This document shows positions 26,633 through 35,271 of a DNA stretch of 64,000 nt, one piece after another. Under the pieces are notes generated by a model, which did no database searches, was not told the origin of the DNA, and saw nothing but the letters and a program-made list of their open reading frames with translations. Position 1 is the stretch's first letter; each line of letters opens with the position of its first letter. Origin of the DNA: Candidatus Latescibacterota bacterium. Lineage in GTDB: Bacteria; JAAXHH01. The position numbers and the translations under genes were made by a program. The stretch is taken from positions 1,447,330-1,511,329 of the forward strand of contig JAJEEG010000006.1 of NCBI GenBank assembly GCA_022821085.1, given 5' to 3'.

Positions 26633-28462
26633 ATGACAGCTACCCATGATTCTCCTTCCAGGTTCTGGCCCTTCCCGGTTGTTCAGGCTGAGATCGAGCA
26701 AGAAGCCCTGAACCTGTTCCAAGAGTATAGATCCGGCCGGGCCGGGGCCGTGACGGATGTCCGCCGTTATGGATCCCCCTCGGATCCTTCATCCTTCGAT
26801 ATACCTGATGCCCGGGACGTGTTGGCAAGGAGCTACGGGTTTCCGGGCTGGGCACAGGTGGAACGATACTTCCAAACGGTAGCAAACTTCTCGGGCAGTC
26901 CCAACGTGGAACAGGCGTCCCCGGTACGGCGTGGCCCAGTGGGACGCGCTGATGATTTCCTCCGCCTCGCCTGCCTGACCCAGGGCACCCAGGATCATCC
27001 ATCGAGATGGGCCAGGGCAAGGAACATACTGGATGTCCATCCGGAACTTTCCCGGACGAGCGTATATGCCGCCGCCGCGGCCGGTGACGTTTCAGCCGTG
27101 GGTGATTTCCTGAAAGCAAACCCTGACCTGGCGAAGACCCCGGGCGGACCCCATGACTGGGAACCGCTGCTTTACGTGGCGTTTTCGCGTCTGGACCATG
27201 GGACGACGGGACAAACGGCCGTCGAGATAATCCGATTGTTGCTTGCCCATGATGCCGACCCGAACGCGGGCTACCTCTGGGCCGGGTTCCCCTGTCCCTA
27301 CACCGTCCTTTCCGGCGTGTTCGGCGAAGGGGAAAACGGTCCCACCAGATGTCCCCCGCACCGGGACTGTTATGAGCTGGCCGGGATCCTGATCGAGGCC
27401 GGCGCCGATCCGAACGACGCGCAGACGCTCTACAACCGGATGTTCAGCCGCGACGACGAACACCTGCGGTTCCTGTTCGCGCGCGGACTTGGAAAGGAAG
27501 GGAACCGCCCCTGGCACCGTCTGCTGGGCGAGCAGTCAATCGGCTGGGTAGCCAGTCCGGTCGACATGCTGGCCTATCAACTGCAGTGGGCCGCCCGATG
27601 GAACTACCCCGATCGGGTCCGGTTGCTGATTGAAAACGGGGCCGACGTAAACCGGCCATCCAACCGGCCCGACGCGCGGACGCCCTACGGGGAAGCCATC
27701 TTTCACGGGAACGAGGCCATCGCCGAGTACCTGGCGGCTTGCGGCGCGGAGACGTTTCCGCTGGACGATTTTGACCAGTTTGCGGGCTCGTGCATCAGTG
27801 GCGACGGGGATCGTGCCCGCGCGTTGCTCGCACGCGAACCATCGCTGATTGAGAAACTGGGTGAACGCGGTGACGCGCTCATGGAGAACGCCGTAGGATC
27901 GAACAACCGGGACGCGGTCCGGCTGATGGCCGAACTGGGCTTCGACCTGAACGCCTGCGGTATGCACGATGCGGCCCGTTACGGCCACCTGGACATGGTT
28001 AAACTGCTGGTCGAGCTTGGGGCTGACCCTGCGTTGAAGGACTCGGGTCACGCGATCAGTGCGCTGGGTTACGCCAGCCACTACCTGCAGGACCAGGTGA
28101 TCGACTACCTGGCGCAGTTTGCCGGGATACACCGGGCCGTGCAGTCAGATTTGCTGGACCGCGTTCGGGAACTGCTGAAAGATGACCCTGCCTGCGCCAG
28201 TGAACGGGACGACGCGGGGAACACGCCGCTGCACTGTCTCCACGTGGACAACCGGATGGTAGCTACGGAGGAGATACTCCGGTTGCTGGTGACGCACGGC
28301 GCCGACGTCAATGCCAGGAATAAAGAAGGCCTGACGCCGCTCGACAGGCTGGAGCGTCTTTCCGGTTTTAGTCGAAGAGACGGCCTGGCGGAACGGCTGC
28401 GCGGGTACGGGGCCGTGGAATCAGCCGTAGCCGACGAGTCGAAGGACCGCCCGATATCCTGA
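26633..28462 (+). CDS. Large ankyrin-repeat protein with N-terminal GFPGW module
   Basis: 609-residue protein, longest of the ankyrin set. The N terminus has the shared helical module in diverged form (VQAEIEQEALNLFQEYRSG, RSYGFPGWAQVERYF). Ankyrin units follow, for example VSAVGDFLKANPDLAKTPGG, IIRLLLAHDADPNAGYLWAG, YGEAIFHGNEAIAEYLAACG, HDAARYGHLDMVKLLVELGA and GNTPLHCLHVDNRMVATEEI. A GTG at 26582 is an alternative start; neither start has a strong ribosome site, and I prefer ATG 26633. It lies 127 bases after the previous ankyrin gene, with a short GATTGACGGGG repeat in the gap. Confidence 0.85.
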   Translation: MTATHDSPSRFWPFPVVQAEIEQEALNLFQEYRSGRAGAVTDVRRYGSPSDPSSFDIPDARDVLARSYGFPGWAQVERYFQTVANFSGSPNVEQASPVRRGPVGRADDFLRLACLTQGTQDHPSRWARARNILDVHPELSRTSVYAAAAAGDVSAVGDFLKANPDLAKTPGGPHDWEPLLYVAFSRLDHGTTGQTAVEIIRLLLAHDADPNAGYLWAGFPCPYTVLSGVFGEGENGPTRCPPHRDCYELAGILIEAGADPNDAQTLYNRMFSRDDEHLRFLFARGLGKEGNRPWHRLLGEQSIGWVASPVDMLAYQLQWAARWNYPDRVRLLIENGADVNRPSNRPDARTPYGEAIFHGNEAIAEYLAACGAETFPLDDFDQFAGSCISGDGDRARALLAREPSLIEKLGERGDALMENAVGSNNRDAVRLMAELGFDLNACGMHDAARYGHLDMVKLLVELGADPALKDSGHAISALGYASHYLQDQVIDYLAQFAGIHRAVQSDLLDRVRELLKDDPACASERDDAGNTPLHCLHVDNRMVATEEILRLLVTHGADVNARNKEGLTPLDRLERLSGFSRRDGLAERLRGYGAVESAVADESKDRPIS

Positions 28463-28514
28463 ATCGGCGCCCGGTGTCATGGATCGGCCACTCGATGTCC
28501 TGAATCAGCCGCCC

Positions 28515-28533
28515 GGCGCCCACAACCGGCGCC
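28515..28533. terminator. Small hairpin between convergent genes
   Basis: GGCGCC (28515-28520), a 7-base loop, then GGCGCC (28528-28533) can form a 6-bp GC stem between the convergent genes ending at 28462 and 28547. There is no T-run on either side, so it is only a weak terminator candidate. Confidence 0.25.
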
Positions 28534-28546
28534 AGCCGCGTTAGGA

Positions 28547-28873
28547 TCATTTACCCCATTTGGAAACGATCAGCCCCGCCAACAAGCCTATAACGATCCC
28601 CGTGGGTACGATCTCCACGTAGGATCCCGTGGAAATTGCCGCCAGCAGAGAAAGGACGGCACCCACCGCGCCGCCGGCCAGCACGTTCTTGCCGACCCCT
28701 TCGACTTTGCACGCGATAACGCCGACCAGCAGGCCCGTGACCAGGCCCTTCCCCGTTCCCCACACGATGATCTCCGTCATCATGCCCTGGGCTTCGGGAA
28801 TCAGGAACGCGGACAGCCCGTCGAGAAGCCCGAGCCCACCGCCGGCGATCAAACCCAATGGTACGCGCTTCAT
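28547..28873 (-). CDS. Small membrane protein, unknown
   Basis: 108-residue Gly-rich hydrophobic protein with about three to four helices (LGLIAGGGLGLLDGLSAFLI, VTGLLVGVIACKVEG, VLAGGAVGAVLSLLAAISTG, VPTGIVIGLLAGLIVSKWG). I do not recognise a family. Its ATG overlaps the stop of the upstream VOC-protein gene in an ATGA (28873-28870), so the two are translationally coupled. Predicted in the inner membrane. The Gly-zipper pattern could allow oligomers, but this is a guess. Confidence 0.78.
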   Translation of the reverse strand: MKRVPLGLIAGGGLGLLDGLSAFLIPEAQGMMTEIIVWGTGKGLVTGLLVGVIACKVEGVGKNVLAGGAVGAVLSLLAAISTGSYVEIVPTGIVIGLLAGLIVSKWGK

Positions 28874-29295
28874 GATGAATGCTCCGGTGTATGCGTGTGA
28901 CAGTTGAACATCCAGTTTACGCCGAATCTATCCTTTATCATCCCGAAACGGGCGCCCCAGAACGTGTCCTGCAGCGGCATGGTCACCTCGCCGCCGGCCG
29001 ACATGGCCTCGTACGCCTGCTCCAGTTCATCCACGCTCGCGAAGTCGATGGACAACGAGATGTTGGTGTCCGACGGGACCGTTTCAATGTGGTCGGACCC
29101 CATGATCACGTTATCTCCGAACCGGATGGACATGTGCATGGCCTTGCCCATCATGTGCTCGGGGACCTCCATGCCGATGTCCTGGTCCTTGCTGTAGTAA
29201 CTGATGTTCTCGACCGTGCCGCCCAGACAGTCCCGGTAGAACCCGAGCGCCTCCTCGCATTGACCGTTGAACGCCAGATAGGGAACCAGCTTCAT
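28870..29295 (-). CDS. VOC family protein, PhnB/YjdN-like
   Basis: 141-residue protein of the vicinal-oxygen-chelate superfamily, PhnB-like branch. Diagnostic parts are MKLVPYLAFNGQCEEALGFY, MHMSIRFGDNVIMGSDHI and the end DTFWGARFGMIKDRFGVNWM. PhnB-like proteins often lack the full metal triad of glyoxalases, and most have no known substrate. The ATG at 29295 follows GAGGTCAT. Its stop overlaps the start of the small membrane protein gene, so they share a transcript. Cytoplasmic. Confidence 0.9.
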   Translation of the reverse strand: MKLVPYLAFNGQCEEALGFYRDCLGGTVENISYYSKDQDIGMEVPEHMMGKAMHMSIRFGDNVIMGSDHIETVPSDTNISLSIDFASVDELEQAYEAMSAGGEVTMPLQDTFWGARFGMIKDRFGVNWMFNCHTHTPEHSS

Positions 29296-29436
29296 GATAT
29301 GACCTCCTCGTTTTGCATGTTAACGGATCGGTAACGAATCCGTTCACTATGAACCACCGTCATTACCAAGATACAATCCGGCGGCCGTGAAAATTGTAAA
29401 AATGCGACAACCTCCCTGGAATACGCGAAGACCTCC

Positions 29437-30243
29437 CTATATGTCCGCGAATTTCACGTTGTTCTTGGCAAAGAAGGCCTTCGGCGTGAACCCGGAAAAC
29501 GCCGTGAACTCCCTGATGAAATGAGCCTGGTCGAAATACCCGCATTCGTAGGCCAGTTGCGTCAACGTCTTTCCCCGATGCCCATCCAGATGATGGCAGA
29601 TGTTCAGGAACCGGCTGATGCGGGCAAAGGTCTTCGGCGTCGTGCCGACCGTGGATGCGAACTTCCTTTCCAGCTGCTTTCTGGAAAGACCGACGCGCTA
29701 GCCGACCTTTTCTATGGACAACTGCCCTCCGGCGGACCGGATGAGCTTCACCGCTTCATCGAGGGCGGCTTCGTCCTTGCGATACGCCTCCAATCTATCC
29801 AGCAGGAACCGTTGCACGACACCGGCGAATTCCGTTCCGCCCGGCGTCTCGTGGAGTTTCTCCATCAATTCCTCATGATGCGCCGGCCAGAGCGTTTCGA
29901 TGCCTGCCGTGTCGTCCAGAAAACTTTGCACGGGCCTGTCCAAGAAATGGTAGGCGCCCCACGGATAGAAGCGGACCGACACGAAGCCGGTCCGGCCGTT
30001 GGATTCGATTTCTATGTACTTGCGCATCTGGGAGACCGCGAAGCTCCGCGGCTGGACCATGCTTTCCCCGCCCGCTACGGTCGTGATCCACGGATCACCG
30101 TAGTGAAAGACGATCTCCACGATGCCGTCGGGCACGATAAGCGATTTAGGCGCGTGATCGTCCGCATGCTCGGATTCCATCATCCACACGAGTTGCACAT
30201 AGGATGTGAGTTCGGGGTGCGTTTCAAATTCGCGGTATATCAT
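29437..30243 (-). pseudogene. AraC-family regulator interrupted by an in-frame TAG
   Basis: One continuous minus-strand frame encodes an N-terminal DUF6597-like sensory part (MIYREFETHPELTSYVQLVW, GIVEIVFHYGDPW, GRTGFVSVRFYPWGAYHFL) and a C-terminal AraC-type HTH domain (RVGLSRKQLERKFASTVGTT, TLTQLAYECGYFDQAHFIRE, FSGFTPKAFF). A TAG at 29700-29698 splits it inside the first HTH helix, SIEKVG-stop-RVGLSRKQ, where homologues usually have a charged residue such as Glu. The frame is not shifted, so one base change (for example GAG to TAG) explains it. Without readthrough, the product loses its DNA-binding domain. Start chosen at ATG 30243; the frame is open to 30309. Confidence 0.8.
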
Positions 30244-30352
30244 GACTGATGGGACAAGTAACCGACAACAGGCGATCGCGTCAAGCCGCGGAGTGCGCAC
30301 CGCGGTCACCTGCCGTTCCGAACCTTACCGACGTTCCACCAGACGCTTTCGC

Positions 30353-30382
30353 TTGACGCTTCTCCCTGGACTCCTGTACATT
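30353..30382 (+). promoter_or_regulatory. Sigma-70-like promoter
   Basis: TTGACG (30353-30358, five of six consensus bases) and TACATT (30377-30382, four of six) are 18 bases apart, about 150 bases before the ankyrin gene at 30535. The gap otherwise holds nothing I recognise. Confidence 0.38.
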
Positions 30383-30534
30383 GCCCATACCGGCGTGTGC
30401 AGGACGCCGCCCGTCCGCGGAAAGAACACAAGTTCACCTGTATCGGTTCCCTTCTGCCGTGGCAACCTTCTTCCTGCCCGTCAGGCGGACACACGGGTGT
30501 TCCGGCGGTCTCATGATCGCTTGAAGGAGGTTCC

Positions 30535-32055
30535 ATGCCGTCCCTGCCTTCCCGTCCCGATATACGCCATCTCAGGCTGCAGGCGAAAACGCTGCTGAAG
30601 TCCGCGCGCAGCGGCGAAGAAGACGCCGTCGACAGGATCCGTTCGGCCACCGGCGCACGGCGCGACCGCGTCGTGCTGTCGGACGCCTATCACGCCATCG
30701 CCCTGGAACATGGGTTCAGGTCGTGGCCCCATCTCAAGATCCACCTCGAAATCGCCGCCGGGAACATGGACGAGAAACGGAAAATTTTCCTGTCCTCGGC
30801 CTGGATATGGGGCGATCGGAAACGCGCCGAGGCCGTGCTCGAGGCGGCACCGGAACTCACTCGGGGAGATATCCATGCCGCCTGTGCCGCCGGGGATCTG
30901 GATGCCGTTACAGACATCCTGGCGGCCGATCCCACCGCGGCCACGAAGGAGGGCGGCCCTAGAAACTGGACTCCGATCCTTCATGCGACATGGTCCTGCT
31001 TGCTGACCGAGCGTACCGACGCCATGGTCCGTATCCTTGAACTGCTCCTGCGGCACGGCGCCGATCCGGACAGCTACTGGGTGAACGATGACGACTGGAA
31101 GGAGTCGGCCCTTTACGGATGCGTGGAAAACAACTGCGTGCCGGCGGCACGGGTACTGGTGGACGCGGGCGCCGACCCTAACGACAACGAATCCCTGTAT
31201 CACGCATGCGAGAAGTTCAACCTCGAACTGCTGGACACGGTCGCGGCGAACGGGCTGGACGCGGAAGCCGTTTCCTACTGCATCAAGCACGTCATGGACA
31301 TGAACTGGACCGAGGGCATCCGGTGGTTTCTCGACCAGGGCGCCGATCCCGACGCCATCCACCCCGCCGACGGGGAAACGTCCCTGCACTGGGCCGTAAA
31401 GCGAAACAATACGGCCCTGGTGATCGGCGCGCTCCTCGAGGCCGGTGCGGACCCTGATGCCCGCACCTCGACCGGGAAGAGCACGGCGCTCGGGATCGTC
31501 GGCTCGACGCCGCTGGATTTCGCCCTGCGGCTCGGCCGCGGTGAAGTCGCGGCGCTCCTCAGGCGGCATGGCGCCGTGCCGTCCCCCATGTCCGAATACG
31601 ACCGCTTCGTAATCGCTTGCGCCAATGCGGACCTCGAAGTCGTGGAGCAGTTGAAAGACCGTCACCTGGCCGCCCTGACCGACGACGACCAAACCCTGAT
31701 CAGCCACGTGGCCCAGGTGGACAACTGGGCCGCGGTCCGTCTCATGGCGGACCTGGGATGGCCGGTAGACGCCCGGGGCTGGATGGAGGCAACGCCCCTC
31801 TACTGGGCCCTGTGCAAGGGAAATCCCGAAATGGTCGACTTCCTCCTCCGGCGGGACGCCTCCACCGAGCCTATCGGCGGGTATTTCCAGGATCCGATTC
31901 ACGCCGTGATGCACTGCCAGTGGAATGGGGACAAGGGCGGATACCCCGTCGCGCTCGGCTTGCTGCTCGACCACGGCCTGGCTGTCCCGGAAGGACGCTA
32001 TCCCAGCGGCAACGCCGCCATGGACACGGTGCTGTCGCGGTACATCGTGGACTGA
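30535..32055 (+). CDS. Ankyrin-repeat protein with N-terminal QAK/GFRSW module
   Basis: 506-residue protein starting at an ATG with AAGGAGG seven bases before it. The first 75 residues are the shared helical module (LPSRPDIRHLRLQAKTLLKS, AIALEHGFRSWPHLKIHLE). About ten ankyrin units follow, for example ILELLLRHGADPDSYWV, AARVLVDAGADPNDNESLYH, TSLHWAVKRNNTALVIGALL, STPLDFALRLGRGEVAALLR and ATPLYWALCKGNPEMVDFLL. No signal peptide. It is the last ankyrin gene in the window; none occurs after 32055. Confidence 0.88.
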   Translation: MPSLPSRPDIRHLRLQAKTLLKSARSGEEDAVDRIRSATGARRDRVVLSDAYHAIALEHGFRSWPHLKIHLEIAAGNMDEKRKIFLSSAWIWGDRKRAEAVLEAAPELTRGDIHAACAAGDLDAVTDILAADPTAATKEGGPRNWTPILHATWSCLLTERTDAMVRILELLLRHGADPDSYWVNDDDWKESALYGCVENNCVPAARVLVDAGADPNDNESLYHACEKFNLELLDTVAANGLDAEAVSYCIKHVMDMNWTEGIRWFLDQGADPDAIHPADGETSLHWAVKRNNTALVIGALLEAGADPDARTSTGKSTALGIVGSTPLDFALRLGRGEVAALLRRHGAVPSPMSEYDRFVIACANADLEVVEQLKDRHLAALTDDDQTLISHVAQVDNWAAVRLMADLGWPVDARGWMEATPLYWALCKGNPEMVDFLLRRDASTEPIGGYFQDPIHAVMHCQWNGDKGGYPVALGLLLDHGLAVPEGRYPSGNAAMDTVLSRYIVD

Positions 32056-32142
32056 GGGAGCCTTCGCGGGAACGCCTAAGGGCGCCAGCGGGTTCCTCGT
32101 CCGGAAACTGTGCTTCGACACAGACAAACGGTCACGGTCAAC

Positions 32143-32171
32143 TTGACAAACCATGGACGGGCCGGTATATA
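32143..32171 (+). promoter_or_regulatory. Sigma-70-like promoter for yggX and the radical SAM gene
   Basis: Perfect -35 TTGACA (32143-32148), exactly 17 bases, then TATATA (32166-32171). The predicted transcript would start near 32178, 70 bases before yggX. No other promoter-like site is seen before the radical SAM gene 47 bases after yggX, so both are probably on this transcript. Confidence 0.6.
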
Positions 32172-32247
32172 GCCTGTGAGGTAACGTACGCGATACCAAC
32201 CGGCCAAATGATCACCGAAGACTACGCCCGTAACGAGGAGGCCCGGC

Positions 32248-32523
32248 ATGGCCCGCATGGTCCACTGCGCCAAGCTCGAAGAGGAACTCGAAGGACTCGA
32301 CTTCGTCCCCTTCCCCAACGAACTCGGCCAGCGCATCTATGATAACATTTCCAAACAGGCCTGGCAGATGTGGATCAACTATTCGGTCATGGTGATTAAC
32401 GAATACCGCTTGAATCTCGCCACGACCGAGGGCCAGGAAGTCTATGACCGGCACCTGGAAGAGTTCTTCTTTGGCGAAGGCGCCGAAATGCCGCCGGGAT
32501 ACCGTCCCCCGCAGACGAAATAA
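32248..32523 (+). CDS. yggX: Probable Fe(2+)-trafficking protein YggX
   Basis: 91-residue protein matching YggX along its length: MARMVHCAKLEEELEGLDF, ELGQRIYDNISKQAWQMW, INEYRLNLATTEGQ and FFFGEGAEMPPGYRPP. The conserved Cys (residue 7) is present. In enterobacteria it is linked to oxidative-stress protection of Fe-S proteins and iron handling. The ATG at 32248 has GAGGAGG seven bases upstream. Its position just before a radical SAM (Fe-S) gene on the same transcript fits an iron-sulfur theme, though that link is inference. Confidence 0.95.
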   Translation: MARMVHCAKLEEELEGLDFVPFPNELGQRIYDNISKQAWQMWINYSVMVINEYRLNLATTEGQEVYDRHLEEFFFGEGAEMPPGYRPPQTK

Positions 32524-32570
32524 CCCGGCCGCAGCCATCACCGCCGCCATCGCCGTTCCCTGGATTCATC

Positions 32571-34034
32571 ATGAAGCGTGACGATGATATCCTGCTCATC
32601 TCCTGCTATGAACTGGGCCATCAGCCCTTCAGCCTGGCCTCTCCCGCCGCCCGCCTGAAATCCGAAGGATACAGCGTCTCAGTCGTCGATGCCGCGATCG
32701 AACCGGTCCCGGAGGATGTCGTTCGCCGGGCCGGCTTCATCGGCATCTCGGTGCCCATGCACACGGCCATGCGGGTCGGGATGGACCTGTCGCGCCGCAT
32801 CCGGAACCTCAATCCCGGCGCGCATCTTTGCTTCTACGGACTCTACGCCGCCCTGAACGCCGGGCATCTCATGTCCCATGGGGCCGACTCGGTGATCGGC
32901 GGCGAGTTCGAACAGCCGCTCTGCGACCTGGTCGGCAGGTTGTGCGACGGCGAACCGCCGGGTGTGGCCGGGGTGACCGCATCGGCCGGCGGTCCGCCAT
33001 CGGCCACGGATGCGACGATCACCACGAATCTCGCCCGCCAGGACTGGTTGGTCCCGGACCGTGACACGCTGCCCGGGCTGAAGCGGTACGCCCAGTTGGA
33101 CAATGGCCATGAATTACTTCCCGCTGGTTACACCGAGACCACCCGGGGCTGCCTGCATACCTGCCTGCACTGCCCGATCACGCCGGTGTACAACGGCCGG
33201 TTCTTCGCCGTGCCCGCCGACGTGGTGCTCGCCGACGTGGACCAGCAGGTGCGCATGGGGGCCCGGCACATCACCTTCGGGGATCCGGATTTCCTGAACG
33301 GCCCCACCCACGTCCTGCGCATACTCCGCAGGATGAGCGACGCCCACCCCGGTCTCACCTTCGATTTCACCACCAAGATCGAACACATCCTCCAACACGC
33401 ATCCTTTTTCTCCGAAGCCCGGGACCTGGGCGGCATTTTCGTCGTATCGGCCGTGGAATCGGTCAGCGACCTGGTGCTGGAGCGCCTTCGGAAAGGGCAC
33501 ACCCGCGATGACATCGTCCGGGCCCTCGCCATCCTGCGCGACGCGGACCTGCCCATGCGGCCCTCGCTGGTGGCCTTCACGCCCTGGGCGACCCTGGACG
33601 ACTACCTGGATCTGCTGGATTTCGTCGAAGTCCACGACCTGGTCGACCACATCGACCCGGTGCAGTACACCATCCGCCTGCTCGTACCACCGGGATCGGC
33701 CCTGCTGGCCGAAGCGGAAACCCGGTTATGGATCGGCGAGTTGGATGAAGCGGGATTCACCTACAACTGGCGCCATGACGATGCGCGCATGGACCGATTG
33801 CATCAACGGGTTTCCCATCTTGTGGAAGAGGCCGACGCGTCGGGGGAAGAAAGGGACAACCGGCGGGTGTTCCAGCGGATAAGGCGCCTGGCGGCGGGAA
33901 TGGCGGGCGTCGAGGCGCCCGTGGAACAGCCATTTCATGACCTCCCGCTCAAACGGCGGCGCGTCCCCAGGCTGACCGAGGCCTGGTTCTGCTGAGCGGA
34001 GCCCACGGCGAGCCGGAAAGGCTCGTTCATCTAA
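32571..34034 (+). CDS. CUAEP-tail radical SAM protein, likely selenoprotein (TGA at 33993 read as Sec)
   Basis: A 474-codon frame ends at TGA 33993-33995, but the context is EAWFC-TGA-AEP, and the frame continues AEPTASRKGSFI to TAA at 34032. Read as selenocysteine this gives 487 residues with Sec at 475 in a Cys-Sec-Ala-Glu-Pro tail. From memory, NCBI family models name a CUAEP/CCAEP-tail radical SAM (seleno)protein with this tail. Residues 1-140 form a B12-binding-like Rossmann domain without the DxHxxG cobalamin motif. The radical SAM cluster motif is CLHTCLHC (C194, C198, C201). A SECIS-like hairpin starts 13 bases after the TGA. The reaction is unknown. If the organism does not decode Sec, the protein ends at Cys474. 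Confidence 0.85.
34007..34027 (+). promoter_or_regulatory. SECIS-like hairpin after the TGA codon
   Basis: CGAGCC (34009-34014), loop GGAAA, GGCTCG (34020-34025) form a perfect 6-bp stem, extendable by two G-U pairs to 34007/34027. The first loop base, a G, is 19 bases after the TGA. As I recall, bacterial SECIS elements have a short apical loop with a G in the first two positions 16-37 bases after UGA, and this fits. Confidence 0.6.
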
Positions 34035-34067
34035 TCGCCGTCCAATCTATACTTCGTAAACACTGGC

Positions 34068-35267
34068 TCAGGAAGTGTATCCGTCCTGGCAGGGGCCGCA
34101 GTGCTGCGGCCGGGACGGCGCCCGGTACTGTACGCGGTGATCGGGCGTTTCGATGCGGATGCCGCCCCGCTGCTTTGACGTTAGGCAATGGTCGAGGATG
34201 CCGCAGACGGTCAGCGTCCGCTCCACGGGGATGGGAGAAACGCCGGTCTCGAACATCTCGTCGATCCGCGACACCAGGCAGGCCGAATAGGTGACCGGCG
34301 GCGTGGGCGGCAGGAAGAACTGGGTCGACTTCGGATCGGGTTCATCCTTCAGGCGGGCGGCGAAACAGTAGTCCCCGATAGCGCCGTTGAGCATGAGCAG
34401 CGTGGTTTTAAGTCCATCCACGTGTTCGATGAAGTAGGCGGCCGGCTCAGCGGCGAGACGATGCAACTCGCCCGTGCCCAGCAGGTCCTGGGTACGGCCG
34501 TCCTTTTCGGTCGGCCCCTTCGGACTGTCGCAGCGGGAAAGCGCCGACTCCAGTAATTCCTTCGAATAGCGTCCCTGCTCTCCAGCTTTCCACACGGCGT
34601 CGCCCACGATCGTTTGCACCGCTTTGACCCCGGTCTCTCCGCCCCGGCGACGCTCGATCATGCACTGCATGGCTTCGAGGGCGTGGTAATCCATGGCGTC
34701 CGAACCGCCGACGCCGACCATCAACGCTTCCTCGATATCACATTCCAGCGGGAGTTCGAGGTCAGGAAGCCGCCAAGTGACCGGCAGGCTCGATCCGGCG
34801 AGCACGGGGAAACCGAGCCGCTTCGAATCGGCCACCATCTCCAGGCCCCTGTCGAAGCTGTAGGAGAGGTTCTTGTCGTTGTAGACCGGCACCGCGCGAC
34901 CGTCCTGTTCGAACACCTCGACGCAGGCCTTGAACATCTCGTAGCGTGGATAGAGTTTCTGACCTTTTTCATTGTTCGGATAGTCGCCGTGTTCGCAGAT
35001 GATCAGGATCCCGTCCACCGCCAGGGCATCCCCGCCGCACCGCAGCGCTTCGGCAATGGTGGGATAGACATCGAAACCGAACTCGCGGGCGCGGTCGGTG
35101 CTTTGGTCGCCTTCGGGCCGCTGGTCGACGTACAGCGACACCACTTCCACGTCCGGCCGGTGCCAGCGGCCGGACCGCGGATAGCCCACGAGGAACCGGT
35201 CCGCGAAATGCTGCGTGTGGGAGAGATAGGTGTAGATGGAACTGATGACGGCGAGCCGTTTGGGCAT
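34068..35267 (-). CDS. Uncharacterised conserved protein, paralogue B
   Basis: 399-residue soluble protein that shares its whole architecture with the gene just upstream (35272-36465). Shared blocks: SHTQHFADRFLVGY, VEVVSLYVDQ, YPTIAEALRCGG, VDGILIICEHGDYP, EKGQKLYPRYEMF, PVYNDKNLSYSFD, AGSSLPVTWR and DYHALEAMQCMIERRRGGET. I recall these blocks from unannotated proteins near Gfo/Idh/MocA genes in Latescibacteria and planctomycetes, but know no function. The invariant His, Glu, Asp and Arg suggest an enzyme. ATG 35267 lies four bases after the upstream stop. The C terminus here ends in a Cys-containing tail (PQHCGPCQDG). Confidence 0.78.
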   Translation of the reverse strand: MPKRLAVISSIYTYLSHTQHFADRFLVGYPRSGRWHRPDVEVVSLYVDQRPEGDQSTDRAREFGFDVYPTIAEALRCGGDALAVDGILIICEHGDYPNNEKGQKLYPRYEMFKACVEVFEQDGRAVPVYNDKNLSYSFDRGLEMVADSKRLGFPVLAGSSLPVTWRLPDLELPLECDIEEALMVGVGGSDAMDYHALEAMQCMIERRRGGETGVKAVQTIVGDAVWKAGEQGRYSKELLESALSRCDSPKGPTEKDGRTQDLLGTGELHRLAAEPAAYFIEHVDGLKTTLLMLNGAIGDYCFAARLKDEPDPKSTQFFLPPTPPVTYSACLVSRIDEMFETGVSPIPVERTLTVCGILDHCLTSKQRGGIRIETPDHRVQYRAPSRPQHCGPCQDGYTS

Positions 35268-35271
35268 GGTG

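Noticed and set aside
29698-29700. Pyrrolysine or suppressed amber codon in the AraC gene
   Set aside because: The TAG is within a normal HTH helix where relatives have ordinary residues, and nothing else in the window points to amber decoding.
30511-32199. 562-codon minus-strand open frame
   Set aside because: It is antisense to the ankyrin gene at 30535, which has a strong ribosome site and clear repeats.
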